From Shimia sp. SK013 (GTDB taxonomy: Bacteria > Pseudomonadota > Alphaproteobacteria > Rhodobacterales > Rhodobacteraceae), in NCBI RefSeq assembly GCF_001292625.1, contig NZ_LAJH01000016.1:30205-94204 (forward strand): DNA of 64,000 nt, read 5' to 3'. The notes under the pieces are model-generated. The model saw only the letters and a program-made list of their open reading frames with translations. It had not been told where the DNA came from and did not search any database. Both the position numbers and the translations under genes were made by a program. Shown here piece after piece: positions 54,751 to 63,941 of this stretch (its first letter is position 1; every line of letters starts with the position of its first letter).

Positions 54751-55458
54751 TTAGCGACGACCGCCTGCACCGCGAGGTGCTGGGCCATCCTGGACTTCTT
54801 GCGAACGACGGTCACGCGCTTGTGGATCGTGTTCCATGATCTCGCCTTTGAAGATCCAGGTTTTGATACCAATGATCCCATAAGCGGTCGTGGCTTCCAC
54901 GTGTGCGTAGTCGATGTCGGCACGCAGTGTGTGCAGCGGAACGCGACCTTCACGATACCATTCGGTACGTGCGATCTCGGCTCCACCCAGACGGCCAGCG
55001 ACGTTCACCCGGATACCCAGGGCGCCCATGCGCATAGCGTTCTGAACGGCGCGCTTCATCGCGCGACGGAAAGACACACGGCGCTCCAGCTGCTGAGCGA
55101 TGGACTCGCCAACCAGCGTTGCGTCGAGCTCAGGCTTGCGCACTTCAACGATGTTGAGGTGCAGCTCGCTGTCAGTCATCGAAGCGATCTTCTTACGAAG
55201 TGTTTCGATGTCTGCGCCTTTCTTACCGATGATCACGCCCGGACGTGCAGTGTGAACAGTCACACGGCATTTCTTGTGTGGGCGCTCGATGATCACGCGT
55301 GCGATACCGGCTTGCTTACACTCGGTCTTGATGAACTCACGAATTTTGAGATCTTCAAGAAGCAGGTCACCATAGTCTTTGGTGTCTGCATACCAGCGGC
55401 TGTCCCAGGTGCGGTTCACCTGAAGGCGCATGCCAATCGGATTGACTTTATTACCCAT
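54751..55458 (-). CDS. rpsC: 30S ribosomal protein S3
   Basis: This 235-residue S3 starts [20 protein letters not shown] and has a KH domain with '[18 protein letters not shown]'. Its C-terminal domain contains '[20 protein letters not shown]'. It lines the mRNA entry channel. It overlaps rplV by one base. Confidence 0.98.
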   Translation of the reverse strand: MGNKVNPIGMRLQVNRTWDSRWYADTKDYGDLLLEDLKIREFIKTECKQAGIARVIIERPHKKCRVTVHTARPGVIIGKKGADIETLRKKIASMTDSELHLNIVEVRKPELDATLVGESIAQQLERRVSFRRAMKRAVQNAMRMGALGIRVNVAGRLGGAEIARTEWYREGRVPLHTLRADIDYAHVEATTAYGIIGIKTWIFKGEIMEHDPQARDRRSQEVQDGPAPRGAGGRR

Positions 55459-55838
55459 TAGGCTTGCTCCTCAACTTGACGCACCTTGATCGTGAGCTCC
55501 GAGAACGGCTTCAGGATCTTGCCGAAGCGACCCCGTGCCCGCGGACGACCGCGTTTCAGAGTCAGGTTTTTACCCACATAGGCTTCGGCAACGATCAGCT
55601 CGTCGACGTCCAGGTTGTGGTTGTTCTCAGCGTTGGCAATTGCGGACTGAAGACATTTCTTCACATCTGCTGCGATCCGCTTGTTGGAGAAAGTCAGGTC
55701 GGTCAACGCCTTCTCGACTTTCTTGCCGCGGATCATGCCGGCCACGAGGTTCAGTTTCTGCGGGCTGGTGCGAAGCATGCGGACTTTCGCCATTGCTTCG
55801 TTTTCAGCCACGCGGCGGGGGTTCTTTGCCTTGCCCAT
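55458..55838 (-). CDS. rplV: 50S ribosomal protein L22
   Basis: This 126-residue L22 starts [20 protein letters not shown] and has [20 protein letters not shown]. The exit-tunnel hairpin region is [14 protein letters not shown]. It follows rpsS by 3 bases. Confidence 0.98.
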   Translation of the reverse strand: MGKAKNPRRVAENEAMAKVRMLRTSPQKLNLVAGMIRGKKVEKALTDLTFSNKRIAADVKKCLQSAIANAENNHNLDVDELIVAEAYVGKNLTLKRGRPRARGRFGKILKPFSELTIKVRQVEEQA

Positions 55839-55841
55839 GAC

Positions 55842-56120
55842 TTACTTCCGTTTCGCTTTTTTGTCGGCAGCATGCCCGTAGTAGTTACGGGTCGGCGAAT
55901 ATTCACCGAATTTCTGACCGATCATGTCTTCGGATACCAGCACCGGAACGTGTTTCTGACCGTTGTAAACGCCAAAAGTCAGGCCCACGAACTGGGGCAG
56001 GATGGTGGAGCGACGCGACCAGATCTTGATCACTTCGTTGCGGCCACTTTCACGTGTCGCTTCGGCCTTCTTCAGGACGTAAGCGTCAACAAAGGGGCCT
56101 TTCCATACAGAGCGAGACAT
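55842..56120 (-). CDS. rpsS: 30S ribosomal protein S19
   Basis: This 92-residue S19 starts [20 protein letters not shown] and has [20 protein letters not shown], ending with [20 protein letters not shown]. It sits in the head of the small subunit near the A-site tRNA. It follows rplB by 3 bases. Confidence 0.98.
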   Translation of the reverse strand: MSRSVWKGPFVDAYVLKKAEATRESGRNEVIKIWSRRSTILPQFVGLTFGVYNGQKHVPVLVSEDMIGQKFGEYSPTRNYYGHAADKKAKRK

Positions 56121-56123
56121 AGA

Positions 56124-56966
56124 TTAACGTCCCTTCTTCTTGGCGTGACGCGAGCGGATAATAAGCTTCTGCGACGCTTTGTTTTTATTGCGAGTGCGTG
56201 CACCTTTGGTCGGCTTACCCCAAGGAGTAACCGGGTGACGACCACCAGACGTACGACCTTCACCACCACCGTGTGGGTGATCGATCGGGTTCATAACAAC
56301 ACCACGAACCGACGGACGTTTGCCTTTGTGGCGCATACGACCGGCTTTACCGTAGTTCTGGTTGCTGTTGTCGGGGTTCGACACGGCACCAACGGTGGCC
56401 ATGCATTCCTGACGCACGAGGCGCAGTTCACCAGACGACAAGCGGATCTGAGCGTACCCACCGTCACGACCCACAAACTGAGCGTAAGTACCAGCAGCAC
56501 GGGCGATCTGGCCGCCTTTGCCTGGCTTCAGCTCGATGTTGTGAATGATCGTACCGATTGGCATGCCCGAGAACGGCATTGCGTTGCCCGGCTTGATGTC
56601 GGCTTTGGCTGAAGCGACAACTTTGTCACCAATGGCCAAACGCTGAGGCGCAAGGATGTATGCCTGCTCACCGTCATCATATTTGATCAGTGCGATGAAG
56701 GCGGTCCGGTTCGGGTCATATTCGATCCGTTCGACGGTTGCCGCGACATCTACTTTGTTACGTTTGAAATCAACGATACGGTAAAGGCGTTTCGCCCCAC
56801 CACCGCGGCGACGCGATGTGATCCGTCCGGTGTTGTTCCGGCCACCCGATTTCGTCAGACCCTCAGTGAGGGCTTTGACGGGGCGTCCTTTCCAGAGCTC
56901 CGAACGGTCGATCAGCACCAATCCACGTTGGCCCGGCGTCGTCGGCTTATACGACTTAAGTGCCAT
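56124..56966 (-). CDS. rplB: 50S ribosomal protein L2
   Basis: This 280-residue L2 starts [20 protein letters not shown], has '[22 protein letters not shown]' near residue 40 and the catalytic-centre region '[22 protein letters not shown]' near 226. It is the first gene of its unit, having been separated from rplW by an inserted 1.6-kb gene. The leader carries a promoter nearly identical to that of rpsJ. Confidence 0.98.
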   Translation of the reverse strand: MALKSYKPTTPGQRGLVLIDRSELWKGRPVKALTEGLTKSGGRNNTGRITSRRRGGGAKRLYRIVDFKRNKVDVAATVERIEYDPNRTAFIALIKYDDGEQAYILAPQRLAIGDKVVASAKADIKPGNAMPFSGMPIGTIIHNIELKPGKGGQIARAAGTYAQFVGRDGGYAQIRLSSGELRLVRQECMATVGAVSNPDNSNQNYGKAGRMRHKGKRPSVRGVVMNPIDHPHGGGEGRTSGGRHPVTPWGKPTKGARTRNKNKASQKLIIRSRHAKKKGR

Positions 56967-57155
56967 GCTTTCTGTCTTCCGTTTAGCGTGCAGAGCCTAA
57001 GGTTTGTGTCCCAAGGCCCGCTATGTGTAAGGCCCCCGCTCGCTGGTTTCTCAATGAAAACCGACTACTAAGGTGCCAAGTGTTTAGGCCCCCGTAGGTG
57101 CCCGGTTCAAAATGTGAATAGCCCCAGAACGAATCTGAGGCCACACGACTTGCGC

Positions 57156-57184
57156 GATATAGCTTGGTTGGTGGGTGGTGGCAA
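57156..57184 (-). promoter_or_regulatory. sigma-70 promoter of rplB-rpsS-rplV-rpsC-rplP
   Basis: On the minus strand TTGCCA (57179-57184), a 17-base spacer and TATATC (57156-57161), followed by GCGC. The same -35, spacer length, -10 and GCGC occur before rpsJ. Start would be near 57149, giving a leader of about 180 bases before rplB. The rest of the 283-base gap shows no gene. Confidence 0.75.
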
Positions 57185-57249
57185 GTGGAAGGGCTGTTTT
57201 TGTTGGCGCATAGTCCAGCCAAGCCGTAAGCCGCGCACCTGGGAAGTTC

Positions 57250-58818
57250 TCAGTCGGCGATTTTCCATATGCGCGTTCCCCCGATCACGTGCTCACCCAA
57301 GGAAAAGCGAATTTCAGGCGGATCATTACTGCTTAGCAACGCGTGAATGTCGGCTAAAACTGCACGGCTTTGCGCAATGTAGCCATGCGCTAGCGGACCC
57401 AAATCAGTGTCATTGACTAACACAGTATCAAGACCCGGCATTGTAAATGCTGGAGGCACAAGACCGACGCGGTCGAAACCATGGAGTAAGCCAGATAACC
57501 TGAGCGCTATATCCTTATCGCCGACGTAAGACGTAGCTCGATCAGCACTGGACACAGCGAATGTGCCCTGTCTAGGCATAATCCCAACGTCAACGTCTGC
57601 AGCGGCAAGAATCACTTGATGAATAGATTTTGCCGCTTTCGGGTTTCTACTCTCCAAGTTTTCGATTGCCCCCAACAGACACCGACACCCCATGCTATGC
57701 GCAACTAGGTTCACGCCGTTTTCGGGAAACGCATCCACAAACCCCTCTATGAATTCTGATAACGCATACTTGTTTCTCTCCGCAGCAGCCTCATCTGAAG
57801 CATACCCCCGCTTTTTGCCCATTGAGGGCCAGCTAAACAAACCTATTCCCTGAGCTACACCAAGGTCGTGCCCAAATTGAGCCGCGCGAAGGACGGCCGC
57901 TTCGAATGAGGTGTTAAAACCATGCACAAAAATAGTCGGGCGCTGGTTCCTTCCTCCTGCGCGGCTCACTTCCGACAAAGTCAAAAAAAACAAATCGGAA
58001 TTGAGTGCCATAAGATCTTCTAATCTCAGGCTGGTACTTTTCTTGTTGAGTAACGACCTCCACAGCCGGCGCCCAATTCCACCCAACCTGTGACCTTCAG
58101 GAACAATCACTTTAGCAATTCCGTAGCGTGTACTGCTCCCTTGCTCCGTTCCGAAGTCGTCTATCTTACCCTGCCGGAAAATTGGATTCCGAGTTGTTCC
58201 AAAAAAGACCTCATAGGCGTTCTTTTTGGTGCGCTCATCCTTTTCATCGGCGACTACAGCTTCATCGGCAACCGCAGCAGTCCTTGAATATCTCGTGGAG
58301 GGTTCAAGATACATCGCCTTACGATACAACGCCCGAGAGCTGTATTCTCGAACTGCCTGCGGCCCAATCTGATTGCGTTGAGTAGAGGTCAACTGAATAC
58401 CAATGACGGTTATTTGGTCACAATCCGCGCCAGCAAAAGAAGTCTCTGTTAGATTGGATAACTCGAATTCTACGGACGTCAAATAAGAGCCCTCAAAACT
58501 AACACCACTTAGATCGGCACCAACGAATTTCGCCTGCTCGAAATTTGAGCGAGTGAGATCCGCTTCTGAAAGCTGCGCATGATCAAATTTTGCCCTAGAA
58601 AAATTCAGCCGGGAAAGGTCCGCGCCACGTAAGTTTGCTCCTGATAGATCAATCTTTTCGAAGTACCTCGACGTTTTCGGTTCATCTCGGAAGTCCGGAG
58701 GAAGAACTTCAAAAAAATTCAGGCCTGCCAAGTCAGGTTCAAATGAAACACGCTTGCGACGCTTGTTCCAATTGGCCACACCTTCCTTCAACCAATCTAC
58801 ATGCCAAGAATTTGCCAT
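57250..58818 (-). CDS. pentapeptide-repeat / DUF900 alpha/beta-hydrolase fusion protein
   Basis: The 522-residue protein has two parts. Residues about 53-133 form pentapeptide repeats of the A(D/N)Lxx type (GANLRGADLSRLNFSRAKF onward). Residues about 200-480 form an alpha/beta hydrolase of the DUF900 kind, with 'KKNAYEVFFGTTRNP' at its start, FVHGFNTSFE as oxyanion region (His299) and the nucleophile Ser375 in LVAHSMGCR. 'VILAAADVDVG' carries the likely acid residue. No signal peptide is present, so it is probably cytoplasmic. It lies in the joint between rplW and rplB; a TTGACT-type promoter may be present near 58870-58895. Substrate and role unknown. Confidence 0.82.
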   Translation of the reverse strand: MANSWHVDWLKEGVANWNKRRKRVSFEPDLAGLNFFEVLPPDFRDEPKTSRYFEKIDLSGANLRGADLSRLNFSRAKFDHAQLSEADLTRSNFEQAKFVGADLSGVSFEGSYLTSVEFELSNLTETSFAGADCDQITVIGIQLTSTQRNQIGPQAVREYSSRALYRKAMYLEPSTRYSRTAAVADEAVVADEKDERTKKNAYEVFFGTTRNPIFRQGKIDDFGTEQGSSTRYGIAKVIVPEGHRLGGIGRRLWRSLLNKKSTSLRLEDLMALNSDLFFLTLSEVSRAGGRNQRPTIFVHGFNTSFEAAVLRAAQFGHDLGVAQGIGLFSWPSMGKKRGYASDEAAAERNKYALSEFIEGFVDAFPENGVNLVAHSMGCRCLLGAIENLESRNPKAAKSIHQVILAAADVDVGIMPRQGTFAVSSADRATSYVGDKDIALRLSGLLHGFDRVGLVPPAFTMPGLDTVLVNDTDLGPLAHGYIAQSRAVLADIHALLSSNDPPEIRFSLGEHVIGGTRIWKIAD

Positions 58819-58923
58819 TCGTCAGGTCACCATCCAGATTTTTCCATACAATAGAATAAACTAAAATGAATGAGCACAAAAAAAGTCAACACATAGTTGT
58901 ATTTACCAAAAGAATTTCACGGC

Positions 58924-58958
58924 AAAAAGCCCCCCACCATCACTGGCAGGGGGCTTTT
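58924..58958 (-). terminator. terminator after rplW
   Basis: AAAAGCCCCC ... GGGGGCTTTT with inner CCA/TGG pairs lies 24 bases after the rplW stop and is followed by TTTTTGCC on the minus strand. It ends the rpsJ-rplW unit before the inserted hydrolase gene. Confidence 0.87.
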
Positions 58959-58981
58959 CAATTTCTCAAAGAAAGCAGTCT

Positions 58982-59278
58982 TTACAGACCGGTGGACACG
59001 TCGATTGTGTTGCCTTCTTCCAAGGTCACGTAAGCCTTTTTAACGTCTTTACGCTTGCCAAGCTGGCCGCGGAAACGTTTGACTTTACCCTTGGTGATTG
59101 TGGTGTTGACCGCTTTGACCTTTACACCAAAGAGCGCTTCAACAGCTTCTTTGATCATCGGTTTGTTGCTGTCGATCGCCACTTCAAAAACCACGGCACC
59201 GTTCTCGGACGCCATTGTGGATTTCTCGGTGATGATCGGCTTGCGGATCACGTCGTAATGTTCTGCCTTCGCACTCAT
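58982..59278 (-). CDS. rplW: 50S ribosomal protein L23
   Basis: This 98-residue L23 starts [20 protein letters not shown] and has [20 protein letters not shown] and the loop [20 protein letters not shown]. It is the docking site for trigger factor and SRP at the exit tunnel. It overlaps rplD by 4 bases. Confidence 0.98.
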   Translation of the reverse strand: MSAKAEHYDVIRKPIITEKSTMASENGAVVFEVAIDSNKPMIKEAVEALFGVKVKAVNTTITKGKVKRFRGQLGKRKDVKKAYVTLEEGNTIDVSTGL

Positions 59279-59892
59279 TTCAAACGAGCCTCCAGAGCTT
59301 CGATACCCGCTTTGGTGATCACCAGAGTGTCACGCTTGAGGATATCATAAACGTTAGCACCCATCGTTGGCAGGATATCCAAACCTTCGATGTTACGCGA
59401 TGCATTCAGGAACGCCTCGTTAACGGATGCGCCATCGATGACCAGAGCGCGTTTCCAGCCCAGGTTTGCAACCTGTTTGGCCAGAGCGGCAGTCTTGCCT
59501 TCTGTTGCAGCGTCCTCAATGACAACCAGTTCACCAGCTTTGGCTTTAGCAGACAGAGCGTGCTTCAGGCCAAGTTTGCGGAACTTCTTTGTCAGGTCGT
59601 GGCCGTGCGAACGCACAACTGGACCTTTGTAGACGCCACCCCCGCGGAAGATCGGTGCCGAGCGAGCGCCGTGGCGTGCGCCACCGGTGCCTTTTTGGCG
59701 ATAGATCTTCTTGGTGGAGTAGGACACTTCCGAACGGGTTTTCACTTTGTGAGTACCCGCCTGAGCGTTGTTGCGCTGCCAGCGAACCACACGGTGCAGG
59801 ATGTCCGCGCGGGGCTCCTGACCGAACAGGTCTTCAGACAGTTCAACTGAACCGGCTTTGGAGCCGTCAAGTTTGATCACGTCAAGTTTCAT
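59275..59892 (-). CDS. rplD: 50S ribosomal protein L4
   Basis: This 205-residue L4 starts [20 protein letters not shown] and has the exit-tunnel loop region [20 protein letters not shown]. Then comes [20 protein letters not shown]. In enterobacteria L4 autoregulates the S10 operon; no equivalent leader could be identified here. It overlaps its neighbours by 4 bases on each side. Confidence 0.98.
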   Translation of the reverse strand: MKLDVIKLDGSKAGSVELSEDLFGQEPRADILHRVVRWQRNNAQAGTHKVKTRSEVSYSTKKIYRQKGTGGARHGARSAPIFRGGGVYKGPVVRSHGHDLTKKFRKLGLKHALSAKAKAGELVVIEDAATEGKTAALAKQVANLGWKRALVIDGASVNEAFLNASRNIEGLDILPTMGANVYDILKRDTLVITKAGIEALEARLK

Positions 59893-60614
59893 GCTTCACC
59901 ACCTTCCGCGGCAACTTCTTCCGCAGGTGCTTCAGTTGCAGCTGACTTCAGACCAGCCGGGAAAGGCAGACCTTCAGGAGCTTTTTTCTTCACAGCGTCT
60001 TTGACAGAAACCCAACCGGATTTCGGGCCAGGGACGGCGCCTTTGATGAACAGCAGACCACGGTCGGCGTCAGTTTTGACGACTTCCAGGTTCTGCGTGG
60101 TCACGCGGACTGCGCCCATGTGACCGGCCATCTTCTTGCCTTTGAAAACCTTACCGGGATCCTGACACTGACCAGTCGAGCCGTGCGAACGGTGGCTGAT
60201 CGAGACACCGTGTGTCGCGCGCAAACCGCTGAAGTTGTGGCGTTTCATAGCACCGGCAAAACCTTTACCGATCGATGTGCCCGCAACGTCCACTTTCTGG
60301 CCTTCAAGGAAGTGCTCTGCGGAGATTTCCGCACCCACTTCGATCAGACCTTCTTCGGACACGCGGAACTCGGCCAGCTTGCGCTTAGGTTCCACTTTCG
60401 CTGCTGCGAAGTGGCCACGCATGGCTTGGGAGGTGCGTTTGGCCTTGGCTGCACCAGCACCGAGCTGAACAGCAGTGTAGCCATCCTTCTCAATTGTACG
60501 CTGTGCAACAACCTGAAGGCCGTCGAGTTGGAGAACGGTGACAGGAATCTGTTTACCGTCTTCCATGAACAAGCGGGTCATGCCCACTTTTTTCGCGATA
60601 ATACCGGAGCGCAT
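59889..60614 (-). CDS. rplC: 50S ribosomal protein L3
   Basis: This L3 has 241 residues, starting [20 protein letters not shown] and containing '[20 protein letters not shown]' and [20 protein letters not shown]. Its Glu/Ala-rich C-terminal tail ([15 protein letters not shown]) is typical of alphaproteobacteria. Two ATGs stand in tandem at 60617 and 60614; the second has the better spacing from AAGGAG. Confidence 0.97.
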   Translation of the reverse strand: MRSGIIAKKVGMTRLFMEDGKQIPVTVLQLDGLQVVAQRTIEKDGYTAVQLGAGAAKAKRTSQAMRGHFAAAKVEPKRKLAEFRVSEEGLIEVGAEISAEHFLEGQKVDVAGTSIGKGFAGAMKRHNFSGLRATHGVSISHRSHGSTGQCQDPGKVFKGKKMAGHMGAVRVTTQNLEVVKTDADRGLLFIKGAVPGPKSGWVSVKDAVKKKAPEGLPFPAGLKSAATEAPAEEVAAEGGEA

Positions 60615-60626
60615 CATATACTCTCC

Positions 60627-60935
60627 TTAAACCGAGATCTGGACGTCCACGCCGGCCGCGAGGTCGAGCTTCATCAGCGCGTCCACGGTCTGCGGGGTCG
60701 GATCTACGATGTCGAGCAGACGCTTGTGCGTACGGATCTCGAACTGATCGCGGGATTTTTTGTCAACGTGGGGACCACGCAGAACGGTGAACTTCTCGAT
60801 TTTGTTCGGAAGCGGGATCGGGCCGCGAACCGTTGCGCCAGTGCGCTTTGCGGTTGCTACGATTTCCTGTGTGCTGGCATCCAGGACACGGTAATCAAAA
60901 GCCTTCAGCCGAATGCGAATGTTTTGACTTTGCAT
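60627..60935 (-). CDS. rpsJ: 30S ribosomal protein S10
   Basis: This 102-residue S10 starts [20 protein letters not shown] and has [20 protein letters not shown] and '[22 protein letters not shown]'. It is the first gene of the S10 unit, with its own promoter at 61054-61082; tuf, normally just upstream, lies 3 kb away beyond four inserted genes. Confidence 0.98.
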   Translation of the reverse strand: MQSQNIRIRLKAFDYRVLDASTQEIVATAKRTGATVRGPIPLPNKIEKFTVLRGPHVDKKSRDQFEIRTHKRLLDIVDPTPQTVDALMKLDLAAGVDVQISV

Positions 60936-61053
60936 TACGTCAGCCTTTTATAGGCGTGGGAGTTGAGAGGAGGACCTGCGACCACCGCAAACCCTCATCG
61001 AACCCAAAAGGCGGGAATCACCCCGCCTTGAGATTCTCAATGAGAACCCGCGC

Positions 61054-61082
61054 GATATATCGGGGGTTCGGTCAGGTGGCAA
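61054..61082 (-). promoter_or_regulatory. sigma-70 promoter of rpsJ-rplC-rplD-rplW
   Basis: On the minus strand TTGCCA (61077-61082), a 17-base spacer and TATATC (61054-61059), then GCGCG. It matches the rplB promoter in both hexamers, spacing and the following GCGC. The leader to rpsJ is about 110 bases. Confidence 0.78.
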
Positions 61083-61114
61083 GGGATTAATCGCGGCGGG
61101 ATAGAAACCGGTAC

Positions 61115-61735
61115 TTACCGCAACTGCGCTGACTGTATCCTCGACAGCCACATCCAGAGCTTTCGCACACCCACCCACAAAAAGGTAACCGCAAAGCTCA
61201 AGAACATGAATACAAACCACCACCCCAGCGAAAGCTTTTCCTGCCACCAGGCCAGCCTGCCCTCCAGAAACGGCGCGACCAAATGAAACTGTTCGGCAAC
61301 GCGGTGGCCATCCGCCTCAAGCACACGGATCAAATCCGCGTTGCTTAACCAGGGTGTTGCCGGGTCGAATTCGCCGCGAACCGTCACCGCACCCTCCACA
61401 GCGTCCAATCCGCTCACCCACGCCTGCATTGCAGCGCCATCATAAGCCACGTCAATCGCGATGAGCTGAACGTCCCCATCGGCCGTTTCGGAGAATGGCA
61501 CAAATGCATAATGCATGACCTTTTCGCCTTTGACCTGATAGACCACGCCACCTCTTAAAGGCACGCCCCGTACGGCCACTTCAGACCTGCGTTCCACTTG
61601 CGTTGAGGCACCAAACCGCTTCAACGCGACAGCGGGCGATGGCCCGTTGACTTCTGCCATTGCCATGGCCACCCGCATCGCGCGTTGCGCCCCCCACTCT
61701 TGAAAGCCTTGGTTTGCAAAATGATATCTGAGCAC
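61115..61735 (-). CDS. membrane-anchored protein of unknown function
   Basis: This 206-residue protein starts at a GTG (61735) and has a soluble N-terminal part. It has one clear hydrophobic segment near the C-terminus (GWWFVFMFLSFAVTFLWVGV) followed by a short basic tail. I recognise no family. The stop lies 33 bases before the rpsJ promoter. It follows a second small membrane-protein frame by 9 bases, so the two may be coupled. Confidence 0.5.
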   Translation of the reverse strand: MLRYHFANQGFQEWGAQRAMRVAMAMAEVNGPSPAVALKRFGASTQVERRSEVAVRGVPLRGGVVYQVKGEKVMHYAFVPFSETADGDVQLIAIDVAYDGAAMQAWVSGLDAVEGAVTVRGEFDPATPWLSNADLIRVLEADGHRVAEQFHLVAPFLEGRLAWWQEKLSLGWWFVFMFLSFAVTFLWVGVRKLWMWLSRIQSAQLR

Positions 61736-61744
61736 AAAAAAGGC

Positions 61745-61906
61745 CTACCAAGGCACCCAGCGCATTAAGGGCAGCAGAAAAAACGCCCACAAAGGTAGGG
61801 CAAGCACGACGGCAAATCTAGCCACTTTGACCAATAGGAGCCGCGCTCCAGACAGTCCTAAATGGTCAAACCTACGATTTTTCGGAATGTCGCTTCGCCG
61901 TGTCAC
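61745..61906 (-). CDS. possible small membrane protein
   Basis: The frame gives about 53 residues with one strong hydrophobic helix (FAVVLALPLWAFFLLPLMRW) near the C-terminus and a basic N-terminal part (TRRSDIPKNRRFDHLG). I chose a GTG at 61906. The frame is open up to a TTG at 62062, but that would overlap the divergent gene's start. It may instead be the N-terminal part of the following gene, broken by the stop at 61745. No family recognised. Confidence 0.3.
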   Translation of the reverse strand: MTRRSDIPKNRRFDHLGLSGARLLLVKVARFAVVLALPLWAFFLLPLMRWVPW

Positions 61907-62061
61907 TACGCTCTCGTTGCCCCAAAACTCAGGGCAAGGCGGACGAAGCGGCAAGGAATGGGGCGAATAATCAATTTCAAGTGCAAAACCTAGTGCGTGC
62001 AAGGATGTCGGCGACACGTTAAAGTCTGCAAAAATCTCCGGCAACCATTTGAAGACAAACA

Positions 62062-63009
62062 ATGCCCCCCAAACTCAATTCCGTTCTCCGCGAATTCTCC
62101 GTCCTCGAAGACGCTCCAGCCGGCGCCGATCACCTCGTTTTCGAAAGCCAAACCTTTCACCCTGATCTCGGGATCACACGCTTTGGCCGCCACATCCCCA
62201 AAATGTCGGAAGCTTGGCTGAACAACACAATCCTAATGAACGGCGACACCGTCGTCGGCACAGGCGAAGATCCCCGTCCTTTCATTTGGCGCGACAGCCC
62301 GTGCATCACGGCACAGTCCTTCTTTCCGGGCTTTGGCTTTATCAACAAGATCTATGTCGCCCGCGAAGATCGCTGGATTCAACTGATCCCACCACACTCC
62401 ATTCGCAAGGGCAAAAACTGGATGCCCTTCGTGCGTGACGACACACTCTATTTCATCCACGGGTTTGATCCGTTCATTGTGTTGCGCGGGCGTTTGGAGC
62501 ATGAGAATGACAACTTCATGCTTCTGGACATCGTCGAAAACTTCAAAACCCGCACGCCCAAGACAATCGACAAGTTTTCTATTTTCCGCGGCGGAGCCAA
62601 TGCGCTCTGGACGGGCGACCGCGTGATCGGTATCGGCCACAGCAATAATGCACCGGAAAACAGCCGCATCTCCATCGAGCACCGGCCTTTTGTCTTCACT
62701 TACGAACCGGGCAAGGCACTCTCTATCGACGCATTCCCCTTCGATTTCCCCGACACTTATAAGATCGTGGACCCGACAGCGCTCTATGTGCAGGATGGTA
62801 CGATCTACCTCACGACATGCGAAACGGAACGCATGTGGTTTGATACGCCGCAACGCGGGCGGCATTGCCTTTATGAACTTGGACGAGAAAGCGACTTACA
62901 TGAAAACAGCCTTGGTTTTGGGGGCCGGCGGCTTCATCGGTGGACACTTGGTGAAACGTCTGCAATCGGACGGCTATTGGGTGCGCGGGGTCGACCTGAA
63001 ACCGCATGA
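62062..63009 (+). CDS. beta-propeller glycosidase/phosphorylase-like protein (GH130/GH43-like fold)
   Basis: The 315 residues contain 'GTGEDPRPFIWRDSPCITAQ' near residue 66 and GKNWMPFVRDDTLYFIHGFD near 117. Later come 'FRGGANALWTGDRVIGIGHS' and TTCETERMW. These resemble the repeated blades of GH130/GH43-type five-bladed propellers, where EDPR and KNW.PF are typical. No catalytic assignment is safe. The frame runs 110 bases into the following epimerase gene; the last 40 residues (from SDLHENS on) look like a shadow of that gene. A frameshift near 62880 or a true long overlap is therefore possible. It probably acts on the same sugar nucleotide or polysaccharide pathway as the epimerase. Confidence 0.6.
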   Translation: MPPKLNSVLREFSVLEDAPAGADHLVFESQTFHPDLGITRFGRHIPKMSEAWLNNTILMNGDTVVGTGEDPRPFIWRDSPCITAQSFFPGFGFINKIYVAREDRWIQLIPPHSIRKGKNWMPFVRDDTLYFIHGFDPFIVLRGRLEHENDNFMLLDIVENFKTRTPKTIDKFSIFRGGANALWTGDRVIGIGHSNNAPENSRISIEHRPFVFTYEPGKALSIDAFPFDFPDTYKIVDPTALYVQDGTIYLTTCETERMWFDTPQRGRHCLYELGRESDLHENSLGFGGRRLHRWTLGETSAIGRLLGARGRPETA

Positions 63010-63871
63010 TTTCGCAGGCTGTCCGGCTGATGACTTTTTCCTCGGTGATCTCAAAGACCTCACAGTCATGCGACGCGCCATGGACCGCCAATTTGACGCG
63101 GTCTACCAACTCGCCGCCGACATGGGCGGCGCAGGGTATCTGTTCACCGGCGAGAACGACGCCGAGGTGATGCGCAACTCAGCACAAGTGAACCTCAACG
63201 TCGCGGAAACCGCACGCCAAACTGACAATCGCAACATCTTCTACTCCTCTTCGGCCTGCATCTATCCCAAAGAAAATCAGACCGACCCGCAGAACCCGAA
63301 CTGCGCCGAAGCCTCCGCTTATCCCGCCGATCCAGACAGTGAATACGGTTGGGAGAAACTCTTCTCGGAACGGCTTTATGAAAGCTACAATCGGAATCAT
63401 GGTCTGAATGTGAAAACCGCCCGCTTCCACAATGTCTTTGGTCCCTTAGGCACGTATCAGGGTGGGCGTGAGAAGGCACCGGCTGCGATCTGCCGCAAGG
63501 TGGCGCAAGCCGCGGACGGTGGCACCGTCGAAGTCTGGGGCGCTGGTGATCAAACCCGCTCTTTCCTCTATGTCGACGAAGCGGTCGAGGCTGTTATGCG
63601 CCTGATGCGTTCCGACTTTGCAGGACCTGTGAACATCGGATCGGACGAAATGGTGTCGATCAACGACCTTGCGCGTATGGCCATCGACATCTCTGGTAAA
63701 AACCTTGCCATCGACAACATCCCCGGCCCCGAGGGCGTGCGTGGGCGGAATTCCGATAACGCCATGATCCGGGCTAAACTTGGCTGGGCGCCGACCCAAC
63801 CGCTTCGGCTCGGGATGGAGCAGACCTACAACTGGGTTGCGCAACAGGTCGAAACCACCGCTGTAGGATAA
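62900..63871 (+). CDS. GDP-mannose 3,5-epimerase-like NAD-dependent sugar epimerase
   Basis: This 323-residue extended SDR has GAGGFIGGH at residue 8 for NAD. The catalytic residues of plant GDP-mannose 3,5-epimerase appear with constant spacing: Cys120 (SSSACIYP), Tyr149 and Lys153 (YGWEK) and Lys192 (GGREKAPAA). In the Arabidopsis enzyme these are Cys145, Tyr174, Lys178 and Lys217, each 25 residues later. GPLGTYQGGREKAPAAICRK and 'VNIGSDEMVSIN' plus GPEGVRGRNSDN are also closely plant-like. The expected product is GDP-L-galactose or GDP-L-gulose for a surface glycan. It lies between tuf and rpsJ on the opposite strand. Confidence 0.85.
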   Translation: MKTALVLGAGGFIGGHLVKRLQSDGYWVRGVDLKPHDFAGCPADDFFLGDLKDLTVMRRAMDRQFDAVYQLAADMGGAGYLFTGENDAEVMRNSAQVNLNVAETARQTDNRNIFYSSSACIYPKENQTDPQNPNCAEASAYPADPDSEYGWEKLFSERLYESYNRNHGLNVKTARFHNVFGPLGTYQGGREKAPAAICRKVAQAADGGTVEVWGAGDQTRSFLYVDEAVEAVMRLMRSDFAGPVNIGSDEMVSINDLARMAIDISGKNLAIDNIPGPEGVRGRNSDNAMIRAKLGWAPTQPLRLGMEQTYNWVAQQVETTAVG

Positions 63872-63888
63872 CTCCCCCACGGCAAGCA

Positions 63889-63915
63889 AAAAGGGCGCCC
63901 CGAAGGACGCCCTAT
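63889..63915 (-). terminator. terminator after tuf
   Basis: AGGGCG / CGCCCT with inner CC/GG pairs lies 27 bases after the tuf stop and is followed by TTTTTGCTTG on the minus strand. It can also end the convergent epimerase gene. Confidence 0.8.
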
Positions 63916-63941
63916 TCTAGTCTGCAATCAGCGTGAGCTAA

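Noticed and set aside
61907..62062. Upstream extension of the small membrane-protein frame to a TTG at 62062
   Set aside because: It would begin on the same base as the divergent gene and leave no promoter space. The residues show no membrane or domain character.
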